Shown here piece after piece: positions 35,415 to 44,328 of a DNA stretch of 64,000 nt. A program made the position numbers and the translations under genes. Origin of the DNA: Asticcacaulis sp. YBE204 (GTDB taxonomy: Bacteria > Pseudomonadota > Alphaproteobacteria > Caulobacterales > Caulobacteraceae); the NCBI RefSeq assembly GCF_000495855.1, contig NZ_AWGF01000009.1:186001-250000 (forward strand), given 5' to 3'. Numbering within the stretch: position 1 is the stretch's first letter; the number at the start of each line of letters is the position of its first letter. Under the pieces are notes generated by a model, which saw only the letters and a program-made list of their open reading frames with translations, was not told the origin of the DNA and ran no database searches.

Positions 35415-36785
35415 TCAGTCGGGGCTCTTTTCCCCGATCTGGACACCGGCGGGCGCGCCGGCAAGGACGGTGACGGGCTCAGGTTCGCGCGGCAAAGCCT
35501 TGCCTGAAAGGGTGGCCCGGAACAGCGGCATGTCTATCGACTTTTCCCAGCGCGACACGACGACGGTGGCGACCGCATTACCGATGAAGTTGGTCAGCGA
35601 GCGGCATTCCGACATGAAGCGGTCGACGCCGAGGATGATCGCCATCCCGGCCAGCGGCACGGTCGGCACGACCGACAGGGTCGCCGCCAGCGTGATGAAA
35701 CCCGCCCCGGTCACGCCCGCCGCGCCCTTGGACGACAGCATGGCCACCGACAGCAGCAGCAACTGCTCTTCCAGCGACAGGTGCGTATTGGTCGCCTGAG
35801 CGATGAACAGCGCCGCCAGAGTCATATAGATATTGGTGCCGTCGAGATTGAACGAATAACCGGTGGGGACCACGAGGCCGACGACCGAGCGCTTGCAGCC
35901 CGCCGCCTCCATCTTTTCCATCAGGCTCGGCAGGGCCGATTCCGACGACGAGGTGCCGAGCACCAGCAGCAGTTCGGCCTTGAGATAGCCGATCAGTTTG
36001 AAGATCGAGAAGCCGTTGACGGCGCACACCGCCCCCAGAATGACGATCACGAACAGGGCCGAGGTGGCGTAGAAGGTGCCGACCAGCGCCGCCAGATTGA
36101 CGATCGACGCGATCCCGTACTTGCCGATGGTGAAGGCGAAAGCCCCGAACGCCCCGATGGGTGCGGCCTTCATCAGGATCGACACCATCTTGAAGATGCC
36201 GTGGCTGACGACTTCGAGGATGTTGACCAGCGGTTTGGCCTTATCGCCGATCAGGACAAGCGAAATGCCGAACAGAATGGCGATGAACAGCACCTGCAAG
36301 ATATTGCCTTCGACGAAGGCCGAGGTGAAGGTCGTCGGGATGATGTCCATCGCAAAGCCGATAAGCGTCGAATCGTGGGCCTTGGCGGCGTATTCGGCGA
36401 CCTTCGGATCGTGCAGGGTCGACGGGTCGATATTCATCCCCCGGCCCGGCTGGACGACATTGGCGACGATCAGGCCGACGATCAGGGCCAGCGTCGAAAA
36501 GGTCAGAAAATAGGTGAAAGATTTGCCGACGACCGAGCCCACGCCCTTGAGCGAGCCCATGCCTGCGATGCCGGTGACGATGGTCAGGAAGATGACCGGC
36601 GAAATGATCATCTTGACCAGCTTGATGAAGCCGTCGCCCAACGGTTTCAGCGCCTCACCCGTCGCCGGATAAAAATGCCCGATGGCCGCGCCTGCCGCGA
36701 TCGCCACCAGCACCTGAAAATACAGATGGGTGTAGAACGGCGATTTTTTGCGCGGGGTCGCACTGACCGGGGTCTGCATCAGCAT
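35415..36785 (-). CDS. dctA: C4-dicarboxylate:cation symporter
   Basis: About 456 residues from the ATG at 36785, preceded by GAGGAA; an in-frame TTG at 36797 is less likely. Eight membrane helices of the DAACS family, with [38 protein letters not shown] (the serine-rich hairpin) and [25 protein letters not shown] (substrate and cation site). DctA brings in succinate, fumarate and malate with cations. The upstream tandem dyad and the divergent dctB-dctD pair show it is induced by that two-component system. Confidence 0.93.
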   Translation of the reverse strand: MLMQTPVSATPRKKSPFYTHLYFQVLVAIAAGAAIGHFYPATGEALKPLGDGFIKLVKMIISPVIFLTIVTGIAGMGSLKGVGSVVGKSFTYFLTFSTLALIVGLIVANVVQPGRGMNIDPSTLHDPKVAEYAAKAHDSTLIGFAMDIIPTTFTSAFVEGNILQVLFIAILFGISLVLIGDKAKPLVNILEVVSHGIFKMVSILMKAAPIGAFGAFAFTIGKYGIASIVNLAALVGTFYATSALFVIVILGAVCAVNGFSIFKLIGYLKAELLLVLGTSSSESALPSLMEKMEAAGCKRSVVGLVVPTGYSFNLDGTNIYMTLAALFIAQATNTHLSLEEQLLLLSVAMLSSKGAAGVTGAGFITLAATLSVVPTVPLAGMAIILGVDRFMSECRSLTNFIGNAVATVVVSRWEKSIDMPLFRATLSGKALPREPEPVTVLAGAPAGVQIGEKSPD

Positions 36786-37008
36786 GGATTTCCTCAACTC
36801 GACTTACTTTTTGGTTAAGGGCAGAATAGACCGCACAAAGAAGCACGCAATAATTATGCGCTCTTGTATTAACTTAATGAAATAAAACATATTTTTATAT
36901 TTTACGGGTGTAATTTTGTGTGGATTTTCGCACACGAAAAATTTTACTTGTGCGAAATATCGCCAGATGACATCAATGCGCGACCGTCTTGCGTCGAAAG
37001 ACTGTTTC
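36786..37008. other. Divergent dctA-dctB control region
   Basis: About 220 AT-rich bases. It contains the tandem dyad (36917-36966) and, on the dctA side, a CATAAT-like -10 candidate; I find no convincing -24/-12 (GG-N10-GC) element reading toward dctA. Confidence 0.55.
36917..36966. promoter_or_regulatory. Tandem DctD-type operator between dctA and dctB
   Basis: Site 1 is TGTGTGGATTTTCGCACA (36917-36934), 6-base arms and a 6-base spacer with one mismatch. Site 2 is TGTGCGAAATATCGCCAG (36949-36966) with the same layout and a weaker right arm. The two starts are 32 bases apart, about three helix turns, and lie 130-180 bases upstream of dctA. This fits the known use of tandem upstream sites by DctD; assignment to this DctD is inference. 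Confidence 0.6.
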
Positions 37009-38709
37009 ATGCGTTTGCCCTCTCTCCCCCGGTTTCCTTCGAAAAGTCTCTGGCCGTGGCTACTGGCGGGACTGGCCATTGTGGCGGCCTTCATCCTATA
37101 TGAAACCCATAGCCTGACCTATGCGGGCGCGATGAACGGCCTGACGCGCGATGCCCGCGTGACGGCGCAACTGCGCGTCGCGGTCCTGCAAAGCGAGCTC
37201 GACAAGCAGCGTTCGGCACCGGTGATTCTGGCCGACGACAGCGACGTGGTCAGCGCCCTGCAACGCCCTGATCCGGAGCGTTTCCGCCGCATTTCGCAGA
37301 AACTGGAGCGTCTGCAGCACGAGACGCGCAGCGCCGTCATCTATATCATCGACGCATCGGGTACGACGGTGGCGGCCTCGAACTGGGCCCTGCCGACCTC
37401 GTTTGTGGGATCGGCCTACGGCTTTCGGCCCTATTTCCGCGAAGCTCTGACGAAGGGGACATCGGAACAATTCGCGCTCGGTACGGTCAGCCGCCGTCCG
37501 GGGCTTTATCTGGCGCACAGCATCGTCGAGGAAGGCAAGACGCTGGGCGTCGTCGTCGTCAAGATGGAGTTCGACGCCATCGAAGCGACCTGGGCCGACA
37601 GCGCGGAGCCGACCTTCGTCACGGGTCCCAACGACGAGATCCTGCTGACCAGTCACCCCGAACAGCGCTTTCACAAGGTGCCAACGCTCACTCGTGATCA
37701 GTTCCTGACCACCCTGCCCGCCCCGGCGAAGGGCTGGCAATTGCATCTGGTGGGGTCGCGTCGTCCAGCGGAACGGCTGGCCTCCGGTGCGACCCTGACG
37801 GCGGTGCTGGGGCTGGGGCTGATCCTTACCCTTCTGGCGTGGCAGTGGCGACGGCGGCGGCAAATCGCCGAGCGCGCCGTGCGCGAGGCCGAATACCGCG
37901 AACGGCTGGAGCACGACGTCGCCGCCCGGACCGAGGCGCTGAGCGTCACCAATGCCCGCCTGTCGGACGAAATCCACGAACGCCATCAGGCGGAACAGCG
38001 CCTCAACAGCCTTCAGGCCGACCTCGTTCAGGCCAACAAGCTGGCCAGTCTGGGACAGATCACCGCCGGTGTGGCGCACGAAATCAACCAGCCGGTCGCC
38101 ACCATCCGCGTACTGGCCGACAACACCCTCAGGATGATCGAGCGCAAAAGCCCGGCCAAAGCGATCGGCGACAATCTGGGGACCATCGCCCGGATGTGCG
38201 AGCGCATCGGCCATATCACCGGCGAACTGCGCACCTTTTCGCGCAAGGCGACCGGCGAGACGGAACCGATTAGCCTAAAAGAAACAATCGACTCTTCCAT
38301 TCTCCTCAACAAAAGCCGTCTGCATGAAAACCGGGTGAAACTGCTGCGCGACCGCATCGATCCGGCGCTGAGGGTCATGGCCGGGCGCGTTCGCCTCGAA
38401 CAGGTGCTGGTCAATCTGCTGCAAAACGCCTTCGAGGCATTGGAGGCGACGCCCGACCCGGTCGTGCGCATTACCGTAGCCGAGGACGCGGACTGGGTGG
38501 TGGTATGTGTGGCGGATAATGGCCCCGGCCTGCCGCCGCAGGTCCGCGAGGCCCTGTTCACGCCGTTCGTCACTACCAAGCCCAAGGGACTGGGACTCGG
38601 CCTCGTCATCGCCCACGATATCCTGCGCGATTTCGGCGGCGAACTGAGCGCCGAGAGCGACGATAGCGGCACGACCTTCACCCTCAAACTGCGCAAGGTG
38701 GTGCCATGA
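37009..38709 (+). CDS. dctB: C4-dicarboxylate sensor histidine kinase (DctB-like)
   Basis: About 566 residues from the ATG at 37009; in-frame ATGs at 36967 and 36976 lie next to the operator, so the later start is preferred. Membrane helices near residues 15-35 and 264-285 flank a periplasmic sensor of the double-PAS type (IYIIDASGTTVAASNW, FGFRPYF-like YGFRPYFREAL, GLYLAHSI). A coiled-coil stretch precedes the H-box GVAHEINQPVATIRVLADN. The ATPase domain has NLLQNAFEALE, VADNGPGLPP and KGLGLGLVIAHDI. Typical DctB length and order. The stop overlaps dctD by ATGA. Confidence 0.92.
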   Translation: MRLPSLPRFPSKSLWPWLLAGLAIVAAFILYETHSLTYAGAMNGLTRDARVTAQLRVAVLQSELDKQRSAPVILADDSDVVSALQRPDPERFRRISQKLERLQHETRSAVIYIIDASGTTVAASNWALPTSFVGSAYGFRPYFREALTKGTSEQFALGTVSRRPGLYLAHSIVEEGKTLGVVVVKMEFDAIEATWADSAEPTFVTGPNDEILLTSHPEQRFHKVPTLTRDQFLTTLPAPAKGWQLHLVGSRRPAERLASGATLTAVLGLGLILTLLAWQWRRRRQIAERAVREAEYRERLEHDVAARTEALSVTNARLSDEIHERHQAEQRLNSLQADLVQANKLASLGQITAGVAHEINQPVATIRVLADNTLRMIERKSPAKAIGDNLGTIARMCERIGHITGELRTFSRKATGETEPISLKETIDSSILLNKSRLHENRVKLLRDRIDPALRVMAGRVRLEQVLVNLLQNAFEALEATPDPVVRITVAEDADWVVVCVADNGPGLPPQVREALFTPFVTTKPKGLGLGLVIAHDILRDFGGELSAESDDSGTTFTLKLRKVVP

Positions 38710-40040
38710 GCGGCGATATTATCTTCATCGACGACGACCTCGACCTGCTGGCGGCCCAGACTCAGGGGCTGGAACTGGCCGGGTTCGCGGTACGCGCCTT
38801 TTCCAGCGGGGCGGACGCGCTGAAACAGCTGACCGCCGATTTCGCGGGCGTCGTCATCAGCGACGTGCGTATGCCGCAGATGGACGGCCTGACGGTGTTT
38901 CGTCGGGTGCGCGATATCGACTCCGACATCCCCGTCATCCTGATGACCGGCCACGGCGATGTGCCGATGGCGGTGGCGGCGCTGAAAGACGGGGCCTACG
39001 ATTTCATCTCCAAGCCCTTTGCGATGGACGAGCTGATTCAGTCCGTTAAGCGCGCCGTGCAAACGCGCGATCTGGTGCTGGAAAACCGCCGCCTGCGCCG
39101 CCTGCACACGCCCGACACCCCCGCCGATGCCCTGCTGATCGGCGAGTCCGCGCCGATGCGGCATCTGAAAGACGTTGTGGCGCGCATGGCCGAGGCCGGG
39201 GTCGACGCCCTGATCACCGGCGATACCGGGGTCGGCAAGGCCCGCGTCGCCCGCGCCCTGCACGCCCTCAGTCCGCGCCGGGCCAAACCCTTCGTGCATA
39301 TCGGCTGTGCGGCGCTCGATGAAGAGACCTATGCGGCGGAGCTGTTCGGGATCGAGGCGCGGCCGGGTGCGGCGCGCGTCACGGGGCGGCTGGAAAAGGC
39401 GCACAAAGGCACCCTTTTCCTCGACGAGATCGATAGCCTCAGCCTGTCGCAGCAGGCTCGCATCCTGCAGGTCATCGAAACGCGCGAAATCTGGGCCGTG
39501 GGTGCCGAAGCGCCGCGCTCGCTCGATATCCGCCTTGTCGCCGCCAGCCGCGCCGACCTGACGCAAAGGGTGCGCGACGGTCACTTCCGCGCTGACCTCT
39601 ATTATCGTCTGAGCGGGGTTTCCTTGCGCGTACCGCCTCTGTCGGAGCGGCTGGAGGACGTCGGCCTGCTCTTTCAGCACTTCCTGCTCAGCGCCTCGGC
39701 GCGGCTGAACCTGCCGGCGCCGAAACTGACCTTGCCCGCCCAGACCTATCTGCGCCGCCACGACTGGCCGGGCAATGTGCGTGAGCTGGAACAATTCGCC
39801 GAACTGTACGCTCTGGGGCTGGACGAGGCCCGCCTGCCCGCCCATGCCGCCGCGCCCGGCCTGGCCGAACAGGTGAGCCAGTACGAGGCCGCCGTCCTGA
39901 CCGAGACGCTCTCGCTGCACAAGGGCGATGTCAGGACGACGATGGAGGCCCTGAAACTGCCGCGCAAGACCTTCTACGACAAGGTCAACCGCTACGGCAT
40001 CGACCTCGACGCCTATCGCGGCAAGCTGAAATCCGGATAA
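38706..40040 (+). CDS. dctD: DctD-like response regulator with an altered sigma-54 contact loop
   Basis: 444 residues. Receiver domain with the phosphorylated Asp53 (VVISDVRMPQMDG) and Lys103 (FISKPF). AAA+ domain from about 143: Walker A GDTGVGKA (172-179; usually GETGTGKE), Walker B GTLFLDEID (235-243), R-finger region FRADLYYRLS. A Fis-type helix-turn-helix lies at the end (DVRTTMEALKLPRKTFYDKVNRYG). Between ELFG and GTLFLDE, where family members carry GAFTGA for sigma-54 contact, this protein has IEARPGAARVTGRLEKAHK, shorter and without GAFTGA. It probably cannot work with sigma-54 in the usual way. DNA-binding and phosphorylation parts look intact. Confidence 0.9.
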   Translation: MSGDIIFIDDDLDLLAAQTQGLELAGFAVRAFSSGADALKQLTADFAGVVISDVRMPQMDGLTVFRRVRDIDSDIPVILMTGHGDVPMAVAALKDGAYDFISKPFAMDELIQSVKRAVQTRDLVLENRRLRRLHTPDTPADALLIGESAPMRHLKDVVARMAEAGVDALITGDTGVGKARVARALHALSPRRAKPFVHIGCAALDEETYAAELFGIEARPGAARVTGRLEKAHKGTLFLDEIDSLSLSQQARILQVIETREIWAVGAEAPRSLDIRLVAASRADLTQRVRDGHFRADLYYRLSGVSLRVPPLSERLEDVGLLFQHFLLSASARLNLPAPKLTLPAQTYLRRHDWPGNVRELEQFAELYALGLDEARLPAHAAAPGLAEQVSQYEAAVLTETLSLHKGDVRTTMEALKLPRKTFYDKVNRYGIDLDAYRGKLKSG

Positions 40041-40106
40041 ATTGTCTGAGTATTATTGCATTCGTCGCCAAGCCGTTTTAAACAAACCAAAAACGGGAGC
40101 GGACAG

Positions 40107-42152
40107 ATGCGGGTTTGGATAATCGCGGCGGCCTTGATGGTGCTGGGTGGCGTGACGGTCGCGGCGCAGGAGGCCCGCAACGCGCCTCTGGCCTCGGCAA
40201 CCTGGACCGCCGATAATGGCAATGGCACCTTCACCAATCCTTTGTTCTATGACGAGTTTTCCGATCCCGACCTGATACGTGTTGGTGACGACTACTACCT
40301 GACCGGCACCACCATGCATTCGATGCCGGGCCTGCCGATCCTGCACTCCAAAGACCTGATCAACTGGACCTTCCTCACCTATGCGTCGGACAAGCTCGAT
40401 CTGGGGCCGCGTTTTCGACTGGAGGATGGCAAGGACATCTATGGTCAGGGTATCTGGGCGCCCAGCTTCCGCTATCACAACGGCACCTTTTATATCTTCA
40501 GCAATGTGAACGGTCAGAAGACGCAGGTTTTCCGCGCTACCGACCCAAAAGGGCCATGGACGCGCACCGAGATGAAGCGCTCTTTCCACGACCTGTCGGT
40601 GTTGTTCGACGACGATGGCAAGGTCTATGCGATCTGGGGCTATAAGGGCATCAAGATGGTGCAGCTCAACGACGACCTGACCGACGCCGTGCCGGGGACC
40701 GAGCGCGAAATCATCCCGGCCTCGGCCGATCCGAAGGGCGGCATGGGCGAAGGCGTTCATTTCTACAAACTGGACGGCAAATACTATATCACCTCGGCGT
40801 GGTTTGCGGGACGGATGCGGATGCCCGCCGCGCGCGCCGACACTGTCTGGGGGCCTTACGAGGTCAATCCGGCGATCAGCACCGACGAGGATTTCGGTCT
40901 CGCCGAGGGCTATCGGCTTGAGGGGAAGACCGCGCCGTTCAAGGTCATCCCGCCCAATCCGGCACCTAATGGTCGCCTGTCCCTGCATCAGGGCGGCGTC
41001 GTTCAGACCCAGACCGGCGAATGGTGGGGTTTTTCGATGATGGACTATAATTCGGTCGGTCGTCTGCTCAGCCTCGCGCCGGTGACGTGGAAGGACGGCT
41101 GGCCCTATTTCGGCCTGCCCGGCAATCTGACGCGTAACCCGCGGACCTGGGTCAAGCCTGATACGGGCCACATTTCGGTGCCGCACGCCCCCTATGAACG
41201 CAGCGACGATTTTGCGGGTAAGACGCTGAAACCCGTCTGGCAATGGAGCCACGTCCCGGTCGACGGCAAGTGGTCGCTGAGCGAGCGCCCGGGCTTCCTG
41301 CGATTGCACGCCCTGCCCGCCAAAACGGTGTGGGAGGCGCGCAACAGCCTGACCCAGCGTTCAATCGGGCCGCAGTCGCGCCCGACCGTGGCGCTCGATG
41401 CGGCGGGGATGACAACCGGCGACGTGGCGGGTCTGGCCCTGTTCAGCCAGCCCTATGCGTGGATCGGCGTCGAAAAGACCGCGACCGGCCTCGATATCGT
41501 GCAGTTCGATCAGCAGACCGGCGAAAGCGCCCGTGTCAAAACCGGCGCGACGAAGCTGTGGCTGCGCGCCGACGCCGATTTCATGATCGAAAAAGCCCGG
41601 TTTAGCTACTCGGTGGACGGCAAGACGTTCAAGGCTCTGGGTCGTGACTTCACGATGGTGTTTCAACTGCGCACCTTTCAGGGCGTGCGCTATACCTTGT
41701 TCAATTACAATAATTTAGGTTCTGAAGGGGGCGTCGCCGATTTCGACTCGGTCGAGATTTTCGAGCCGCATCCCAAGGGCCTGATGCGACCGATTCCCTA
41801 CGGCAAAAGCGTGGCCCTGACGGCGTTTGGGCGGACAACCGATCTGGCCACGGCGTTGAAAGCAAAACCGTTTACGGTCGTCGACACCAAGCTGGGCCGC
41901 GTGGCGCTGAAATCCGGCGACCGCTATCTAAGCGTCGATGCAACCGGCGCGGTCAGCCTTCTCGCGGTCAAACCCGGCCCGGCGCAAAGCTTCCAGTGGA
42001 TTGAGGCGCCGACCGGTGAGCTGGTCTTGATGTCGCTGGCGACCAATCGCTTCTTGCGCCTCGATCCGCAGACCGGCACGGTTGCTGCCGACAGCCCCGG
42101 CCCGCAGTCGGACGGCAAGGACGGGGTGCGGTTTGTGTGGAAAATAAAGTAG
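40107..42152 (+). CDS. Glycoside hydrolase family 43 (beta-xylosidase / arabinofuranosidase type)
   Basis: About 681 residues from the ATG at 40107 (GGGAGC before it). Signal peptide ends near TVAAQ. Five-bladed propeller of GH43: FTNPLFYDEFSDPDLIRVGD carries the base Asp, FHDLSVLFDDDGKVYAIWG the pKa-tuning Asp, and GGMGEGVHFYKLDGKYYI the acid Glu. A C-terminal beta-sandwich (from about 375) and a final tail with SGDRYLSVDATG follow. It likely trims xylan or arabinan side chains, in line with the GH115 gene in the same window. Exact specificity is not readable. Confidence 0.9.
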   Translation: MRVWIIAAALMVLGGVTVAAQEARNAPLASATWTADNGNGTFTNPLFYDEFSDPDLIRVGDDYYLTGTTMHSMPGLPILHSKDLINWTFLTYASDKLDLGPRFRLEDGKDIYGQGIWAPSFRYHNGTFYIFSNVNGQKTQVFRATDPKGPWTRTEMKRSFHDLSVLFDDDGKVYAIWGYKGIKMVQLNDDLTDAVPGTEREIIPASADPKGGMGEGVHFYKLDGKYYITSAWFAGRMRMPAARADTVWGPYEVNPAISTDEDFGLAEGYRLEGKTAPFKVIPPNPAPNGRLSLHQGGVVQTQTGEWWGFSMMDYNSVGRLLSLAPVTWKDGWPYFGLPGNLTRNPRTWVKPDTGHISVPHAPYERSDDFAGKTLKPVWQWSHVPVDGKWSLSERPGFLRLHALPAKTVWEARNSLTQRSIGPQSRPTVALDAAGMTTGDVAGLALFSQPYAWIGVEKTATGLDIVQFDQQTGESARVKTGATKLWLRADADFMIEKARFSYSVDGKTFKALGRDFTMVFQLRTFQGVRYTLFNYNNLGSEGGVADFDSVEIFEPHPKGLMRPIPYGKSVALTAFGRTTDLATALKAKPFTVVDTKLGRVALKSGDRYLSVDATGAVSLLAVKPGPAQSFQWIEAPTGELVLMSLATNRFLRLDPQTGTVAADSPGPQSDGKDGVRFVWKIK

Positions 42153-43127
42153 TTAGCTGGCCTTCTTCATCTGCGCTTTTTGCGAAATGATGCGGGCATA
42201 GGTATCCAGAACCCCCTCGGCATCGACCTCGATGCAGATGGTCTGGCTCGGCAGATCGTCCCACGGACCCGGTGGGAACAATAGCCCGTCCTGTTTGAGG
42301 ATGGTCTGCCCCAAGGCAATTCCTTCCGTCACCGCGCGGATCGTGCCCTTGGCATAGCCGAACAACTGCGGCTCGAACACGGCGATGGCGGCGGCCACGT
42401 CATGCAGGGCGCATCCGGCAAAGCCGTCGCGTTCGCGGTAGAGCTTTTCATAGCCGCGCGAAATGTCGAACAGAAACTTCCCCGTATCGCCGCCGGTCTC
42501 ACCGAGGATCTCAGCCGCCGCTGTCGAAAAGATGCACTGCGTCGTCACGTCGAGCCCGATGGCGCGCACCGGCCACGGGGCGGTGAAGACACGGTCGGCG
42601 GCGTGCGGATCGTTGATGATATTGGCTTCGGCGACCGGCGAGACATTGCCGCGTCGCGGCCCCCAGCCGAACGCGCCGCCCATAATGACGACCTCCTTGA
42701 CCAGCCCCGTAATCGCCGGATCAAGCTCCAGCGCCAGCGCCAGATTGGTCAGCGGCCCGACCGCCAGAAGCGTCACCTCGCCCGGATATTCGCGGATCAG
42801 TTCAACGATGCGCACGGGCGCGGGTGTCGTTTCCGGCTCGGCTTCGAAGCCTTGCAAGGCTCCGATATCGCCCAGACCGTCATAGCCATGCACGTGCGGT
42901 GCCGGCGTCGGCGCGGGCAGGTGCAGCGGCGTATGCGCCCCCTTATAGACCGGCACGTCGATACCGAAACGCTGCGTCAGATAAAGGGCGTTGCGCGTAG
43001 TGATATCCACCCCGCCATTGCCGAAGACCGTGGTGATGGCCAGCAGTTCGGCCTGAGGATGGGCCCCCAGAAAGGCCATGGCCATGGCATCGTCGATGCC
43101 CGGATCGGTGTCGAAAATGATCTTCAT
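42153..43127 (-). CDS. Inosine-uridine-type nucleoside hydrolase
   Basis: About 324 residues; start MKIIFDTDPGIDDAMA at 43127. This N-terminal Asp cluster binds Ca2+ in nucleoside hydrolases. Further family marks: TTVFGNGGVD, HGYDGLGDIG, LLAVGPLTNLALAL, VIMGGAFGWGPRRGNVSPVAEANIINDPHAA and HDVAAAIAVF (catalytic His region). It cleaves ribonucleosides to base and ribose. The start overlaps the stop of the HAD phosphatase gene (ATGA). Products would go to the ribokinase and the base deaminases nearby. Confidence 0.92.
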   Translation of the reverse strand: MKIIFDTDPGIDDAMAMAFLGAHPQAELLAITTVFGNGGVDITTRNALYLTQRFGIDVPVYKGAHTPLHLPAPTPAPHVHGYDGLGDIGALQGFEAEPETTPAPVRIVELIREYPGEVTLLAVGPLTNLALALELDPAITGLVKEVVIMGGAFGWGPRRGNVSPVAEANIINDPHAADRVFTAPWPVRAIGLDVTTQCIFSTAAAEILGETGGDTGKFLFDISRGYEKLYRERDGFAGCALHDVAAAIAVFEPQLFGYAKGTIRAVTEGIALGQTILKQDGLLFPPGPWDDLPSQTICIEVDAEGVLDTYARIISQKAQMKKAS

Positions 43128-44089
43128 TGCACCGGCTCCAGAGGCGTTTGCGCGATGGGCGGCGCGCTGCACAGGTCCGACACGACCGCCAGACACATGA
43201 TCTTAAGCGTCGTTTCGGCTATGGCGTCGGCGGCGCGCATACGTTCCGGTGTCGCATGAATCGCGGCGACCTTCGGCCAGATGCGCTCGTACCGGTAGGT
43301 ATAGACCGGAATCTTCATGTCCTTCGAGGCGCGGACGACGTTTTCGACATTGCGCTTGCTGTCGTCGACAAAGATGATCAGGTCGAAGGTCTGGCCCAGC
43401 GATCCGGCCAGAAGGCGCAGCATAATGCCCTTGTCCTGACCCGTCGTCATCATAATGCCGTCGGACACGGTAATGTCCTTATAGGGCGTGTTGAGCAACG
43501 TCACATTGAGTTTTTGTCCTGCCGCGCGGATCTCAGAATCGCGCAGACGGCCGCTCTTGGTACACAAGGGCTTGATGCACTCCGGCGCTTTCGACAGGTC
43601 GATTTTATTGAGTTCCAGCACGCGCTCCGTCGCCCCGCGCAAAGCCGGATTGCGGGCGGTCAGGGCGAAAACCGGCACGCCCTCGCCTTGCAATTTCGCG
43701 ATCAGCGCCGGACCGTCGGGTTGCGTCGGCATCATATTGGTCACCTGATACCAGACGGCCTGTTCGAAGAAGATCGGCTCGAAATTCGGCGTCTGGCCTT
43801 CGGGCGTTTTGGCGCGCACCTCATTCATGCGTTCGGCCAGCCAGCCTTCGGAACCCAGATCCTGCGGCATGGTCATGATCGTGTCGTCGATATCGACAAC
43901 GACCAGCACACGTTTCCGGTTGGCGTGTTCGCTCAGGGCCTTCTCAACCGGCACATTGAGGTCGGTCACCGAATAGAAGCCCTCGGGGCTCAGTTCGGGA
44001 TGAGCGGTTTGCGCCATAACGGGCGCGGCCAGCAGGGCGAGGCCGAAAATAAGGCTTCCCACAAGCCCTTTAGTGCGATGAACGCGCAT
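43124..44089 (-). CDS. Secreted HAD-family phosphatase (DUF2608)
   Basis: About 321 residues from the ATG at 44089 (AAGGA before it). Signal peptide: GLVGSLIFGLALLAAPVMAQ. HAD motifs are complete: I VVVDIDDTIM (both catalytic Asp), II FALTARN, III a Lys in NTPYKDI, and IV IIFVDDSKRN. It should therefore be an active periplasmic phosphatase. DUF2608 itself has no firm substrate. Coupling with the nucleoside hydrolase suggests a 5'-nucleotidase role (inference). Confidence 0.82.
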   Translation of the reverse strand: MRVHRTKGLVGSLIFGLALLAAPVMAQTAHPELSPEGFYSVTDLNVPVEKALSEHANRKRVLVVVDIDDTIMTMPQDLGSEGWLAERMNEVRAKTPEGQTPNFEPIFFEQAVWYQVTNMMPTQPDGPALIAKLQGEGVPVFALTARNPALRGATERVLELNKIDLSKAPECIKPLCTKSGRLRDSEIRAAGQKLNVTLLNTPYKDITVSDGIMMTTGQDKGIMLRLLAGSLGQTFDLIIFVDDSKRNVENVVRASKDMKIPVYTYRYERIWPKVAAIHATPERMRAADAIAETTLKIMCLAVVSDLCSAPPIAQTPLEPVQ

Positions 44090-44274
44090 GTTTGTTCCTT
44101 CAGTATTCAATTTCACAGGAAACCAGACCCGGCGGCGACGCGCAAGCCTCTCCTTAGGTAAGCCACCGCTTTTCAAGGGGAAAAGGCGTGGAACCCATTT
44201 CTTTCCCGTGAGCTTTGAGGTTACAGTCGGATGAACCTGTCGCCTGAGCCGCGCCCCCTTTGTGTGGTCTCTGG

Positions 44275-44298
44275 TAACGGTTTCGCCAAAACCCGTTA
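44275..44298. promoter_or_regulatory. Dyad TAACGG-N12-CCGTTA before the ribokinase gene
   Basis: Perfect 6-base arms, 30 bases upstream of the ribokinase start and about 190 upstream of the phosphatase start. Symmetry and location suggest an operator in the divergent promoter region; the regulator is not in the window. Confidence 0.45.
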
Positions 44299-44328
44299 TT
44301 CCGTTTTTATTCTCAAGGCCTTACCCTG

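Noticed and set aside
36786-36916. Sigma-54 (-24/-12) promoter for dctA
   Set aside because: The nearest match, TTGCGTGCTTCTTTGTGC on the minus strand, lacks the essential GG of the -24 element.
38028-39920. 630-codon minus-strand frame opposite dctB and dctD
   Set aside because: Spans two real genes with intact motifs and has no start signal of its own.
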